The position numbers and the translations under genes are program-made. The notes beneath the pieces are model-generated. The model was not told the origin of the DNA and searched no databases. It saw only the letters and a list, made by a program, of their open reading frames with translations. Positions 44,311-55,560 of a stretch of 64,000 nucleotides of DNA are shown here, piece after piece; positions within the stretch are counted from its first letter, which is position 1, and each line of letters opens with the position of its first letter. The stretch comes from Notamacropus eugenii (Eukaryota; Chordata; Mammalia; Diprotodontia; Macropodidae), in contig NC_092872.1 in NCBI RefSeq assembly GCF_028372415.1, forward strand, positions 14,164,479 through 14,228,478, read 5' to 3'.

Positions 44311-44820
44311 GTACAAAAAGTACATATATGAGTTGTATGGTCAAAAAGTCATAGTTCTACATATATATACCTACATATACACACATGTGAATATACACAC
44401 ATATCTATCTGTCTGTCTATCTATTTTTTATCTGTCTACCAATGCTCATGAAAGGAATCAGATTTGCAAAGGCTGTTAGCTCAAGACTCAGTCGATTGAT
44501 AGACTGCTTTCTAAATAGACCTGGATGCATGCCAGTCTTATCAAGCAAGTGCCCTTTGTTAGGTAATTGACTAGTGAATCAAAATAACTCTATCCAGACA
44601 AGAGGCAAGAAAACCTAAAGCAGACATGGACAGAAAAATAGGGGCCTGGGGGGTGGGAGATGCAGAGTCATGCTTCTGATTCATGACCAATTGGGAAAAA
44701 ATTATTATAGGACAAGGAAAGGCCATACAAAGAATTCTTCTTCATGTTTTACTCTAGGAAAGACTTAGAGAAAGTGGGAAGCAATGAAGGCTTTGCTCTG
44801 TTTATAATAATGGTACAAAA
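44310..44820. other. No assigned feature; ATAC/TCTA low complexity
   Basis: 44355-44440 is a diverged CATATA/TCTA/TCTG low-complexity run. The rest is unassigned. Confidence 0.4.
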
Positions 44821-45182
44821 TAATCATAATTGTCACCTTAACATTTATGTAGCTTTTTGAGATTTGCAAAATGCTTTCCTCACAGCACCCTTGGGAAGTA
44901 AGTAGTGGACATGTCATCATCTCCATCTTGTTATTCAGTTGTTTTCAGTCATGTGCAACTCTTTGTGACCCCATTTGGAGTTTTCTTGGCAAAGATACTG
45001 CATCGGTTTGCCATCTCCTTCTCCAGCTCATTTTACAGATGAGGAAACTGAGGTAAACAGGGCTAAGTGACTTGCCCAGGGTCACATGGCTGTTAAATGT
45101 CTGAGGCCAGATTTGAACTCAGGAAGATGAGTCTTCCTGTCTCCAGGCCCAGTACTCTAACCACTGTGCCACCTGGCTGCCT
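44820..45182 (-). repeat. CORE-SINE (SINE-A), best-preserved copy
   Basis: 44928-45182 is nearly complete on the minus strand: head 'aggcagccaggtggcac', B-box 'ctgagttcaaatctggcc', core 'cacttagccctgtttacctc', 'catctgtaaaatgagctgg', and a tail ending 'ttgcacatgactgaaaac'. The tail resembles the BovB-type ending used by ruminant tRNA-SINEs. 44820-44925 is an adjoining MIR 3' part. Confidence 0.88.
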
Positions 45183-45194
45183 TTATGTGCGTCT

Positions 45195-45320
45195 TACAGA
45201 TGAGGAAACTGTGGTTCAGAAAGATTAAATGGTTTGCCTATCCCCTAGATAGTAAGAGTCTAATGGGGGATTTGAACATATATTTCCTAAGTCCTGTCTC
45301 TCTGCTATACCATCCTGCCA
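45195..45320 (-). repeat. MIR fragment
   Basis: 'cttacagatgaggaaactgtggttcag...ggatttgaacatatatttcc'. Confidence 0.6.
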
Positions 45321-45769
45321 TTCATAGTAAAGAAGTTCCAGGTTTGGTCTAAGTGATGAGCAAGCATTAATTAATCAGAGAGGGAAGTTTTAAGTGTCAC
45401 ACATTCCTGCTGCAGAACCAAATCAACCAACTGAGGAAGCTGGGGACTAACAGAGCTGCAAACTTCAAAGAGAATTGTAAATTATGCTGGTGGAGCACCA
45501 GTACTTTAATTATAGTTTTCAAAATTGGGACATTATATGTAAGGGGCTCAATGAAGCTTTGTCTCTTTTATGTATTACACTTGGATGGATCCACGATCTT
45601 CTCTCAGGTACCCATGTTCTCCAGTAAAACCTCCACAGAGGATCCACTCAATGCACTGGATACCTTCTTCTGGTTCTTTTTAATGTATACCTCATGGCTG
45701 TCAATCAGCATATAGAGATTAGATGAGAAATAGCTTCTTCCTCACTGAATTGAAAGTTTACAGTCTGCT

Positions 45770-45920
45770 GATGATTCATATCCAGCACTAGTCATTGACC
45801 AGCTATAGGCTCCTGGGCAAGTTACCTTACCTCTATCTACCTTAGCAACTTCATCTGTAGAATGGGGATAATGATAGTTACCTAACTCCCAGGATTGCCA
45901 TGAGGGTCAAATGAGAGGAA
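45770..45920 (+). repeat. MIR
   Basis: 'gctataggctcctgggcaagttaccttacctctatc...cttcatctgtagaatggggataatgatag'. Confidence 0.7.
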
Positions 45921-45926
45921 AGTCTC

Positions 45927-46195
45927 AAGAGTTGCAAATATTATCTTTCCATGTAGGAATATAAACACTTCAACTTGGTATGAAAATCTATCTTACACTA
46001 TGGGAAAACAGAGCGTATGGGAATAAGAGAAGGGAAGGGTGTGATAGAAGGGAGGGCAGATTTGGGGCAGGGGTAATCTGAATACATGCTGTTTTGGGGT
46101 GGGGGAAGGGGAGAGATGGGGAGAAAATTTGGAACTCAAAATCTTGTAGAAGAGAATGTTGAAAACTAAAAGTTAATAAATATTTTAAAAAATCA
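45927..46195 (+). mobile_element. L1/HAL1 3' region with inverted 5' segment
   Basis: 45927-45977 reads in minus orientation (it matches plus-strand 33184-33237 of the minus-strand HAL1-like element), whereas 45977-46195 is plus orientation ('ggtatgaaaatctatcttac' to 'gttgaaaactaaaagttaataaat'). The break lies inside one element's sequence, as expected for twin-primed integration. Confidence 0.7.
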
Positions 46196-46529
46196 TCCTG
46201 CAAAAAAAATTACCAGTGTGGACAAAAACACAGTGGTGACAAGAGCAGAGGACTTGATGAAAAAGTGAGTTCCCAGGGTAAAAAAAAAATCAGCAAACAC
46301 TACAAATCAGGGATGGATTTATTAATTGTCTAGACTAAAGAATGTGATAGGAAAATGAAACTTAAAAGTGTGTTGCCTATATTGTCCCCCCTGGAGATCC
46401 CCTTGTTAAAAATTTACCAACATATTCCCTTATCTATGTCTTTATTCAAGTCATTAAGAAACTATCAAAGAACGCAAGTTCAAAAAAAGAAAAAGAATTC
46501 CCCTCTTTATCCAAAGTGAAGCTCAAGTA

Positions 46530-46800
46530 ATGAACGCCTCCTGCAGGAAGCCTTCCTGACTCCCTCAGTTACACTACCGCACCCTCCTCCTAGAGTACCC
46601 TGCATTCAACTACTTTGTATAGGTTTACTTCTTCACTTTACATTTAATCTGTATGTAATTACGTGTGTACTTGTTGTCTTCCATGCTAGAATACAGGCCC
46701 TGGAAAATAAGGATGGCTTTTTGGTTTTTATGTCTCAGTGCTTACTGCTTGGCATATAGTAAGCACTTAATATATGCTTTTTTCATTGATTGGAACTCTG
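46530..46800 (+). repeat. L2 LINE 3' end
   Basis: 'caggaagccttcctgactccctcag...tctgtatgtaattacgtg...ttggcatatagtaagcacttaatatatg'. Confidence 0.75.
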
Positions 46801-46874
46801 ATCTCATCAAGTGGTACCATCTAGTTAAAAAAAAAGCTCTGAATTATGAATCAGAAGACCCGCTTAATATGAAT

Positions 46875-47245
46875 TAAAACTGAAAGGGATCTTAGAGATC
46901 ATCTAGTTCAACCCCTTTATTTTATAAAGAAGGAAACTGAGGCACAGAGTGATCAAGGGGCACAAATAGAATCATAGGCTAGAACTGAAGGATTTTTTGT
47001 TATCTAGTCCACAACTGCTTATTTTACTGAGGAGGACAGTGAATCTCAGAAACAGGTCAAGTGAAATAGGTAGGATCATGGGTTTGGAGCTGGAGGTGGC
47101 TAAATGTTTTTCAGTCCAACCTCCTTCATTTTACAGATAAGGCCTGGACAGGTAAGTCTAAGTGCCCAATGTTACACAGATAATAAGTGGCAGAGTTGGA
47201 ATTTGAGTTCAGGTCCCCATGTTCTTTCCTCTGTACCACTACCCT
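46875..47245 (-). repeat. MIR cluster
   Basis: Three partial copies: 46875-46960 ('tttataaagaaggaaactgaggcac'), 46965-47060 ('ttttactgaggaggacagtg') and 47085-47240 ('ttttacagataaggcctgg...gagttggaatttgagttcaggtcc'). Confidence 0.6.
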
Positions 47246-47424
47246 CCTTAATAATTCACATTTTTAAAGCACTTTAAGGTTTTCAAAAGCACTTTTCACA
47301 ACAAAAATACTGTGAGGTAATTAGTATGAGTGTGATTAAGTATTATCCTCATGCAGCTTTGTGTCTTTCCCACCAGTAGACCGTAAACCCTATGATAACA
47401 GAATACATCTTTGTTAAACTCTCC

Positions 47425-47575
47425 ATCACCCTCAGGCTGGGTTTATATCCTGCCTCTCCCACTCACTGTACATCCATCCCTTTCCTCCTTGGGCCTTGGT
47501 TTCTACTTCTAAAGTTGGGGGTTGGGCCTCATGATGTCTAAGGTCCCTTCCAGTTCTGACATTCAGTGCCATTCT
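47425..47575 (+). repeat. MIR
   Basis: 'ggtttatatcctgcctctcccactcactgtac...ccttggtttctacttctaaagttggggg...tctaaggtcccttccagttctgac'. Confidence 0.65.
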
Positions 47576-47579
47576 TTGA

Positions 47580-48535
47580 AAAGTTTTTCCATTAAGACAC
47601 TCTCTGCCCAAAGCCCAGGTCTCATTATCTGTCTAGTGCCTGAGGCTTAGCAGTTTCAGAACTGTGCTATGAGTCCTAAGCAGGTATCTGGCCACCAGTG
47701 CTTTGGCCTGGAAACCTTGCAACCGATTTTTCATTGATTTCCCCCAGTGCCAGCATTCCCATTCCTAAGGGCGCCCGTGCTGGGCATGCTGACATTTGTG
47801 TAGACCTTTATGAGTGCAGTGTTTTTATCTTCATCGTTTCATTTGATCCTTGGAGCACTTCTCTGAGAGAAGAAATGACAGTTTAGAGTCTGCAGTAATA
47901 ATTGCCATTAACTTCACACAGGCAAGCTTCATATCAGTGGGACTTTCCCTCACACCTACACTCCATTTTATGAGAAAGACAAGATAAGAAATGACAGGAA
48001 AATCAGTTGGGATCTGGGATGTTTGGAGGTTTTTGACATTGTTTGCTTTGCTTTCTCTAGTAAATATTTTCAAAGAGTATGTCTTACAGCAGACATCATT
48101 TGTGTGGCTGCATGTTTAGTGATAGGGCTCTAAAGAGAAATGTTTCTACTTAGGGCAAAAAACAGTTGGAGGGGAGTAGTGTGGTAGTGGTACAAAACAC
48201 AGTTCCACCATGATGACAATTGCCTAGTTAGAGGGTTTGATCTAGATCTCAGTTCTGCCTGGGTTGTGAGAAAGAAGGCAGAGGAGAGTTCTGTCTTGGC
48301 CTCAGGACCTGGGGAGCGAATGCCCCAGGATTTGGTTGTACCATGTGGTGGCATCTTGGCCTTGAGGGGAAGCCAGTCCATCAACAGATATTTATCAATG
48401 TTTCAGGTTATCTCAAGACTTCAATCAGATAAAGACTATTCCTTAGGTATATTGACATATGGGAGCTTAGCTGAAATATCTGACACACAGACAGCATTCT
48501 TTATCTGAGAATCATTGCTTCATATATTATTTTGG
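47580..48535. other. No recognised feature
   Basis: No repeat or domain identified; 80- to 84-codon frames lack support. Confidence 0.3.
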
Positions 48536-48889
48536 GGAAGGGGATTTTAAAACTTTTTTAAAATTCTTTTTTTATTATGAACTTAGAAAACATCAAGCAG
48601 AGAGGAAAAAAAGATAATTGCATGTGAAGCAGAAATTCTATTACGTGAAGATTTTTTTTTTTGAGTGTATTAAATGGAATGGAATAGCAATAAATGCTTC
48701 TTGTAGCCAGAGAGTTGGAGGCTGAGTTTGGAGGCACAGAGGTACCTAGAATTCTTCTTTGGCAGCCCTCAGTCCAATTTAAGTCCTTTGATAAAAAAAA
48801 ATACATAAGAAAAACCTAAGGAACACTTGGGGAGACATGAAAAGAGACTTCTCTACTACTCTCTGTCTTATCTTCAAAGTGGAGAAAGA

Positions 48890-49005
48890 TATAATGGAAA
48901 TAGACCTAGACTCGGGGATGAGAACCTAGATTCAAATTCCTGTTCTGCTGCATTCCAGCTCCCACCCCCACCCTCAGATTCAACCCTGGGGACATGACTT
49001 TATCT
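48890..49005 (+). repeat. MIR fragment
   Basis: 'atagacctagactcggggatgagaacctagattcaaattcctgttctgctg'. Confidence 0.5.
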
Positions 49006-49029
49006 CTGAGAGTTTCAGCTACCTTGACA

Positions 49030-50080
49030 GTCAAAGGGGAAGGGAAGTCTTTGCACTAACTTCCTAAAGAGGTAAGGTTGTAAGGAAAATACTTCTCTAA
49101 ACAGTACAATGGTATAAAAATGTAAGTCTTTACAAGGAACCAGGACAGCAAGAGTCTCCAGGTCAGGTAATCCCAAAAATCTCTGAAATCTATGAAAAAA
49201 GAATTTACTTTTCTTGCAAGATTTTCTTACAATTTACTTTACTTTACAAAATCCAGGATCTTGGCAATCTCAAGAAATGTATAGTATCAACCAAATCAAG
49301 ATTTTGTTTTGATTTTTTTTCTTTCTCCAAAAAAGAACAAATATTCTTAGATTGTAAAATTTACTGGTATAGATTATTCATTCATCCATTCAACGAGTAT
49401 TTACTGAACTCTTACTACACATGAGGTCATTCTCCTGTAGGGGAACATAGTTCTGTCCTTGAGCAGTTTATCGTTTGGAGGAAGAAGATGAGAAATACAC
49501 AGATAGCTATAATGCCAGGCGGGAGGGTTTTGACAGTGCAGAAATGAGAAGAGATTACATGTTGGGGGTGGGGAATCAAGGAAAATACCATTGATGAGGT
49601 TGTACCTTAAATGATAACGTCTCCAAATTAGGCTTCATAAAGTAAGTGGGATGTGCTGCTGCTATCACCATATTCAGTGTAAAGTCTAAGGGAGAACTAG
49701 GTCACCTGTTCCAGTTTGGGACTTCTAGGATTGCATTTCTCTCCCCTCTCCTTCCTCACTATCCCCTTTCTTCTTTCTTTTCCCCTTTCATCTCTTTAAC
49801 CGGCAAGATTAAAGCAGCCTTGGTACTCACATCTCATCAGTACTCTCTGCCCCACTGGACCTTTTGACTTAGAGGGCAGAGCCATGGATTCCAATACCTC
49901 CATTTAAAGAGAACACCCAGCCCAGTCTTCCCCTCAATCCCCACCACCCTCACTGCTTTTGGACTTCTTTTGATTTCTCCAACCCCTCCCCCAACTCTCC
50001 ATTCTCACCCACTGGGTACTTTCACCCAAACCCACTTCATTTTCAACTTTCTTTTGTGTGTTCTCTTCCCCTATTATATG
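49030..50080. other. Mostly unassigned
   Basis: 49380-49540 resembles the 'gagtatttactgaactcttactac...' old repeat seen at 31.4 kb. Otherwise nothing assigned. Confidence 0.35.
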
Positions 50081-50084
50081 TGTG

Positions 50085-50231
50085 ACCCTTGGCAAGTCAC
50101 TTAACCCTGCTTGCCTCAGTTTCTTCATCTATAAAATGAACTGGAGAATGAACCACTCCAGTATCTCTGCCAAGAAAACCTCAAATAGTGTTACCAAGAG
50201 TCCAACGTGACTGAAATAACTGAACAGCAAT
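50085..50231 (+). repeat. CORE-SINE (SINE-A) 3' half
   Basis: 'cttggcaagtcacttaaccctgcttgcctcag', 'ccactccagtatctctgccaagaaaacc', ending 'gtgactgaaataactgaacagcaa'; the tRNA-like head is absent. Confidence 0.8.
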
Positions 50232-50339
50232 TATATCTTAAGTTCCTTGAAGGCAGGAATATTTTCCTTTTTAACTGGTATTTGTATCCCTTGGGCACCT
50301 AGAAGGCACAAAAAAAATTGTTTATCAACTCTGATTGTG

Positions 50340-50545
50340 ATTTTCACCTTTTCTTCTTTCTCCCCAACTTTCCCTTCCCTCTTTCCTTTCTTCATTCTTA
50401 TGCCTTTCTTCTCTTTGCTCGTCCTTTTCCCCTCTCTTCCTTCTCTCTTCTTTGCTCTCCTCTTCCTCTCCCTCTCCTCTTTTTTCATCTCTTTCTCTCC
50501 TTTTACCGTCCTTCTATCCCCTCTCCCTCTCCTTCTGCCCATGTC
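50340..50545. repeat. Pyrimidine-rich tract
   Basis: About 200 bp of nearly uninterrupted C/T on the plus strand without a fixed period. Long frames on both strands over it are composition artefacts. Confidence 0.85.
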
Positions 50546-51110
50546 TAGTAGGGGCTGATGGGTTATTTAAGCACATTTAAGGTGGTTCTTCAGCCCACCT
50601 TGTCCTAATTCTAGCCAAGCACCTACCCTGAGGCAGATTGTTTTCTTTTATAGACTCCTCAGGGTGGACCTTCTGGAGCTGACTTTTAGCATTCTGTTTA
50701 AATATATATATGTATTACAAAAATTAAGTGACCTTAGGAGCACAGGCCTGTCCAGAAGAAAAGCAAGATACTCCAATGATGTAAAGTCTTCCCCAGGTTT
50801 CTCAGGGAGAAGAGGACTGTGCTATCATGAGAGCAGATCAGTCTCCCATTCCTCCTCAAAGACTCTGGTGCAGATTAGGAGTTAGTGTGATCTCATGCAA
50901 TGGAGTCTTGGTTCCCAGGATTTCAAAATTACTTATCAGTCACTGCCTCCAGCTATATGTAACAATTCCCCTTGAGTGGCAGGAGAGAGTTACTTTCAGC
51001 ATTGTCCCAACCTTGGGATGATTCAGGCAAAGGCTGGATCACAAGTCCAGTGAGACCTTGCACAAGTCCCTTCTTTGTTCTTAGACTGTCCGGTGGGATG
51101 TTGGATTAGA

Positions 51111-51648
51111 TCAGAGACATCAATCACACAGACTTGGTGCTGCTGAACCAGATTAAAATTTGGTTTTATTGGTATCAGAAGCACTCCAGCACACACAGGA
51201 GGGCCTGCTGTACAGGTTCTTAGATCTGCTTTTCTGAAAGGTAAGCAACTTTTGAGGGCTCAACAATCTTTTTTAATTACACTAAAAACAGGAAATACCG
51301 AGAAAATATAAGCAGAGAAATAAAGACCAACACTTAAGGCTTCTAACTAACCACAATACATGCCTGGGGCCACCAGTGCCTCATTAGAAATTAACAAAAG
51401 GTATGGCCCTTCCTACAAAAGAAGTCTCCCCTAATCAAGCTTCCCTTAAGGGGCATGGCCATTAATGGGCTGGGAAGATCTTTAACTCTTATTAATATAA
51501 TTAACATTACAATTGGGCAATATTTAACAAAATAAAAATACAGTAGGACATAGATGATGTCAATATGTGGTTTTCTAAATCAATCTGCTACCCTCAGGGA
51601 TCCTTATGTATAGTTTAGCTACTCTGTTTCTATCTGAGTTTGACACCA
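51111..51648. mobile_element. DNA-element-like repeat hosting an LTR
   Basis: Left arm ends 'ctgctgaaccagattaaaat'; right arm begins 'ttgggcaatatttaacaaaataaaaatacagtagg...atgtggttttctaaatcaatctgc'. Together they restore a pattern common in marsupial DNA, and the right edge ends 'gagtttgacacc'. Class uncertain. Confidence 0.45.
51171..51512 (-). mobile_element. Solo LTR, second ERV family
   Basis: On the minus strand it starts TGTAATGTTAATTAT and ends ACCAATAAAACCA, with TG...CA ends and AATAAA close to the 3' end. About 342 bp. It aligns with the split LTR at 27.74-28.84 kb, which has additional central sequence. Confidence 0.7.
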
Positions 51649-51704
51649 GGTGATTTCCAAGGTCTGTATTCCACTTCTGTACCTAATCCAGATATGGATG
51701 TTCT

Positions 51705-51900
51705 TAAGTCATAGGATCATAGACTTAGAGCTGGAGGAGACCTTAGAGGTCATTTAAACCAATACCTTCTTTTTACAAAGGAGAAAACTGAGGGAAGCCA
51801 AAGCATTTCACTAACTTGCCCAGGGACGCTCAGGTAGAAAATGGTAGAGCCCAGGGTTCCCAACTGGTTGCTCCTTCCAATGGACCACTCTGCTTTCTAG
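51705..51900 (-). repeat. MIR
   Basis: 'tcataggatcatagacttagagctggaggagaccttagagg...caaaggagaaaactgaggg...acttgcccagggacgctc'. Confidence 0.75.
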
Positions 51901-52134
51901 TCCTTTTTTATTTTTATTTTTCAATCAGCCTCACAAACCATTTCAAATAATTGTGAAGTGGAACAGTAACACTGTGCACTAGAAAGAACACTTGGGCCAG
52001 GAGCTGGGGAAGCGTAAGCTCTAGTCCTATCTCTACAGGCTAAGACAGAATGATGCTGGATGGTATACCCAGAGAAGTACGCATTTACAGTCCCTGCCCT
52101 CTGAGAAACCGGAGGCTGGGGAAAAGGAAAAGTA

Positions 52135-52385
52135 TCGATTAAGCACCTACTATGTGCTAGGCACTGCACTTAGCTCTTTACAAATATCATCTCATTTCAT
52201 TCTCATAATTACCCTGGGATATAAGTACTATCATTGTCATCATTCTACAGTTGAAGAAACTGAGGCAGATGGAGGTTAAATGACTTGCTCAGAGCCACAC
52301 AGATAGTGGCTGAAGCCAAATTTGAACTCAGGTCCTTCTGATTCCAAGCCTATTGTTTTATCTACCGTACTATCTAGTGGCCTGG
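52135..52385 (-). repeat. MIR-type SINE
   Basis: 'gattaagcacctactatgtgctaggcactgc', 'acagttgaagaaactgaggcagatgg', 'gccacacagatagtggctgaagccaaatttgaactcaggtcc', ending 'ctaccgtactatctagtggcc'. Confidence 0.8.
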
Positions 52386-52694
52386 CACAGATACATTGAT
52401 ATAAATTTGCAGTGTGGACCTATCTTCCCCATTCCCACCATCCTGGTCAATGCATGATTAAAATCATGTGTATGGCAAAAACAGATACATTTAAATAGAC
52501 TTTGGGGAAGATGGATCTTGAAGGCAATACACAAGAGAAGATGGAACATGCCTTTCTCTTTTCCTCCACTTCTTAGTCTATAGGATGAGGGAATGGGATT
52601 CAGTGGCCTCTAAGAGCCCTTCCAGCTTGGTATTCCATTCAGCTCCTAGTCCCCTTAGAGTGCCACAATGACTGAGCAGGGTTAGGGAAAGTAA

Positions 52695-52960
52695 TCATTT
52701 TCTTTTTTTAAAAAAAATAGATTTTTCTATTGCTCTTTTGCTTTTATTTCACCTCCATTTCCCTGTATCACCCTCCTCCCTTTATAACAAGTCATTTGTT
52801 TTAAAGACAAAAAAGAGAAAAAAATTCAGGAAAACCAAACAACACTAGAAAATATCTGGTGTTTTATACAATGTTCCACACCCACAGACCCTTATGTCTT
52901 CTACAAAGGTTCATATAGCTGTGAAGGGAATTATGATTTTCATATAAATTGATATATGTG
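52695..52960 (-). mobile_element. L1 3' region
   Basis: 'tattgctcttttgcttttatttcacctccatttccctgtatcaccctcctcc' and a following A-rich block match an L1 3' pattern in minus orientation. Confidence 0.45.
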
Positions 52961-53479
52961 TAATGAATATACTAATAAGTTGCATTTCTCAGAGCGTCCT
53001 CTTCTGGCTTGGGAGTCGGTGGCTTACAATGCTGCTTGAAATGATCAGTCTTACCATTGGTAACCCCCTCATAATCACTGCATTTCTGTGCCTGTATACC
53101 TTAAGTGAAACGAATCAAAGATTGTCAAACTTGTTCCCATCACCGAACTCTGGTCCTATGTCCCACCTAGAAATAACCCCCAAAGGCTTGAAAATGGAGC
53201 ATCTCTATTGTCCTGCACTCAGGCCCTGCCAATGATTGTTTTGTAATACCTTCCTCCTCCCTTCCCCACTTGTGATTTATGTATGTAAGCTGGGCCTTCA
53301 CTCCAGCATAGGGAGCATTTGTCACTCCGAAAGTAATTAATGAAACCACTACTTGTTTCCTGGAACTCTTGTCTCTGGCCTGCTTTGTTCAGCTCCAAAT
53401 CTTCACAGGTTAGAGACTAGTCCTGTCCAGACTATATCTAAAATCCTGTGAACATAGCATGTATCTCTCCTGTCTCATC

Positions 53480-53800
53480 TTGGGGGCCAAGCTTGTTCTT
53501 TATAATTTAGACATTTAATTTTGATGGTTTTATAGTGAAGGTTGCTGTCCTTTCTATTTACGTTGTAACAGGCATCATGTATACCATTTTCTTGGCTCTG
53601 TTTACTTCATTTTGCATCAGTTCATGTAAGTCTTTTAACACTTCCCGGTATTCATGTTTATCAGTTCTTATGGCACAGCAATATCCCATTACGTTCACAT
53701 ACCACAATTTGGTTAGCCATTCCCCAATTGATGGGCATTCACTTTAATCCCAGGTTTTTGCTTCCGTATATTTTGATGGAAAGAAAGTCTTTCTTTTGGT
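53480..53800 (-). mobile_element. L1 3' region
   Basis: 'ttggctctgtttacttcattttgcatcagttcatg', 'atggcacagcaatatcccattacg', 'gccattccccaattgatgggcattc'. Confidence 0.75.
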
Positions 53801-54079
53801 CAGTAACTTTCTTTTTGTCAAGGGGGAGGGGAAGTGGAATCTCTGAGTCAGAGGACTGTATTAATCACTTTATTTCCATAATTCCAAATAAGTAGTTATT
53901 TTAGGCATCTCTGAGAAGGTTTCATGGTGATTTCATGGGACTTTCAGGAGCTGAAATTTCAGGTCAAATCAGAGAAAGGAGGATTGGGTGGGGAACAGGG
54001 GTCATGTGTTCTAGGTAGTATGATCTCATTAGTTAGTATTCTTTCCTTCTGAAAATTGCTGTTTACTTACCTATTGGTA

Positions 54080-54470
54080 TGGATGTTATATCCCTTCCAG
54101 TAGAATATAAGCCCTTTGAGGGAGGGGGAGCTGAATCTTTTGTGTCTTTGTATCACTTGGTTGTTTTCCTGGGCTTAATGATCTCCAGAAATTCATCATC
54201 CTTCAAGATAGAATCAACTCCGAAAGTCTCATCTCCTCAGATCATCTCCTACCTGACTGCAGGACTTCATCATGCTCCATCATACCCCTGTCAGGTCAAC
54301 TTCCTCCTCCCCTTCCCCCTCCTGTTTTTCAGCTTCTTTCTATGTGTTGTCTCCCCCGTTAGATGTTGAGCTCCTTGAGGGTAGGGACTGTCTTATGCCT
54401 TTCTTTGCATCCCCAACACTTAGCACAGTGCCCAGAACATAGAAAAGATGTTTGTTTATTGACTGTGAGT
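54080..54470 (+). repeat. L2 LINE 3' copies
   Basis: 54080-54175 is weak; 54230-54470 is clear, ending 'gatgttgagctccttgagggtagggactgtc...cttagcacagtgcccagaacatag'. Confidence 0.65.
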
Positions 54471-54694
54471 CAGAGCTTGATACAATACCTTAGTATTGAT
54501 ACACATCTTAGCAGGTACTTAGTCAATATCTGTCAAACTGAATTGAAATCAAAACTGAATCTCAGGAAAGTTTTCTGTGGAGTTCTAAGCAGGGAAGAAC
54601 GATAGAAAGTTCTCTGCATTTTTAAAGATTTAGAGATTTTCTATCACTGATGCTATTTGAAGAAAAGGTATTTTGCAGGGGATTGAGTCAAGTC

Positions 54695-54830
54695 AACAAG
54701 AGTTTAGTAATAAGCATCTCCTATGTGCCAGGCACTGTGCTAAGGGTTGGGGAAAGAAAGGCAAAAATAAAAACAAAACAAAACAGTCCCTCCTCTCAAG
54801 GAGCTTACACTCTAATGAATAGGGTGGAAA
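54695..54830 (+). repeat. Old mammalian repeat, same type as 31.4 kb
   Basis: 'ataagcatctcctatgtgccaggcactgtgctaagggttggg...ctcaaggagcttacactctaatg'. Confidence 0.75.
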
Positions 54831-54832
54831 GA

Positions 54833-55015
54833 ATTTCCGACTGGTAGGCAGGAGACCTGAGTTCTAACTCTTACCCTTCCATTACCTAGTCCACATTGGG
54901 TAAGGCACTTATTGCTTCAATTTCCTCATCTGTTCTTTGAAGAGGATACTCATTGTACCTGAGTGATTTGAGGTTCAGATGAGATAATGAATGTAAAAGT
55001 ACTTTATAAAATCAT
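54833..55015 (+). repeat. MIR
   Basis: 'gcaggagacctgagttctaactcttaccc...cttcaatttcctcatctgttc...ttcagatgagataatgaatgtaaaagtac'. Confidence 0.75.
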
Positions 55016-55154
55016 AAATGTTGCTCCAAAAAACTAAAAATAAGAAAAATTCAAAGGAAAACAACTCTGAAGCTTTATATTATACTCATTAGCTTGTATA
55101 AGGTGACAAAAAGACAATAATGGTCAATTTTGGACATCCTATAGGAAGAGGCAA

Positions 55155-55385
55155 GGCAGTTAGGTGGCATAGTGGATAGAAGGCCCAGTCTGGAGTCAAG
55201 AAGACCTCAGACACTTACTAGCTGTGTGACCTTGGACAAGTCACTTAACTCTGTTTGCCTCTATTTCCTCATCTATAAAGTGAGAGGGAGAGGGAAATGG
55301 CAAACCACTGACGTATATTTGTCAAGAAAATCCCAAACAGGGTAATAAAGAATCCAATATGATTGAAAAAAAAAGCTCAACTCAA
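55155..55385 (+). repeat. CORE-SINE (SINE-A), plus strand
   Basis: Head 'ggcagttaggtggcatagtggatag', core 'cttactagctgtgtgaccttggacaagtcacttaac', then 'ggaaatggcaaaccactg' and a tail with 'agaatccaatatgattgaaaaaaaaa'. The B-box region is shortened. Confidence 0.85.
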
Positions 55386-55434
55386 CCACAACAACATGGA
55401 AAGAGGTGAACTAAAACACTGTGGGCGGAGCTGT

Positions 55435-55560
55435 AGTTCAGTCATTCTAGAAAGTAATTTGGAATCATGCACACAAAACGTCACTCAACTCTAAATACCT
55501 CTGTGACCTAACTACTGCCAGGCATATAGTCTAATGGCAGAGGAAAAATACCAACAATTA
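55435..55560 (+). mobile_element. L1 3' region, left part of target
   Basis: 'cagtcattctagaaagtaatttggaatcatg...ctactgccaggcatatagtctaatgg'; it continues after the insertion at 57133. Confidence 0.6.
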
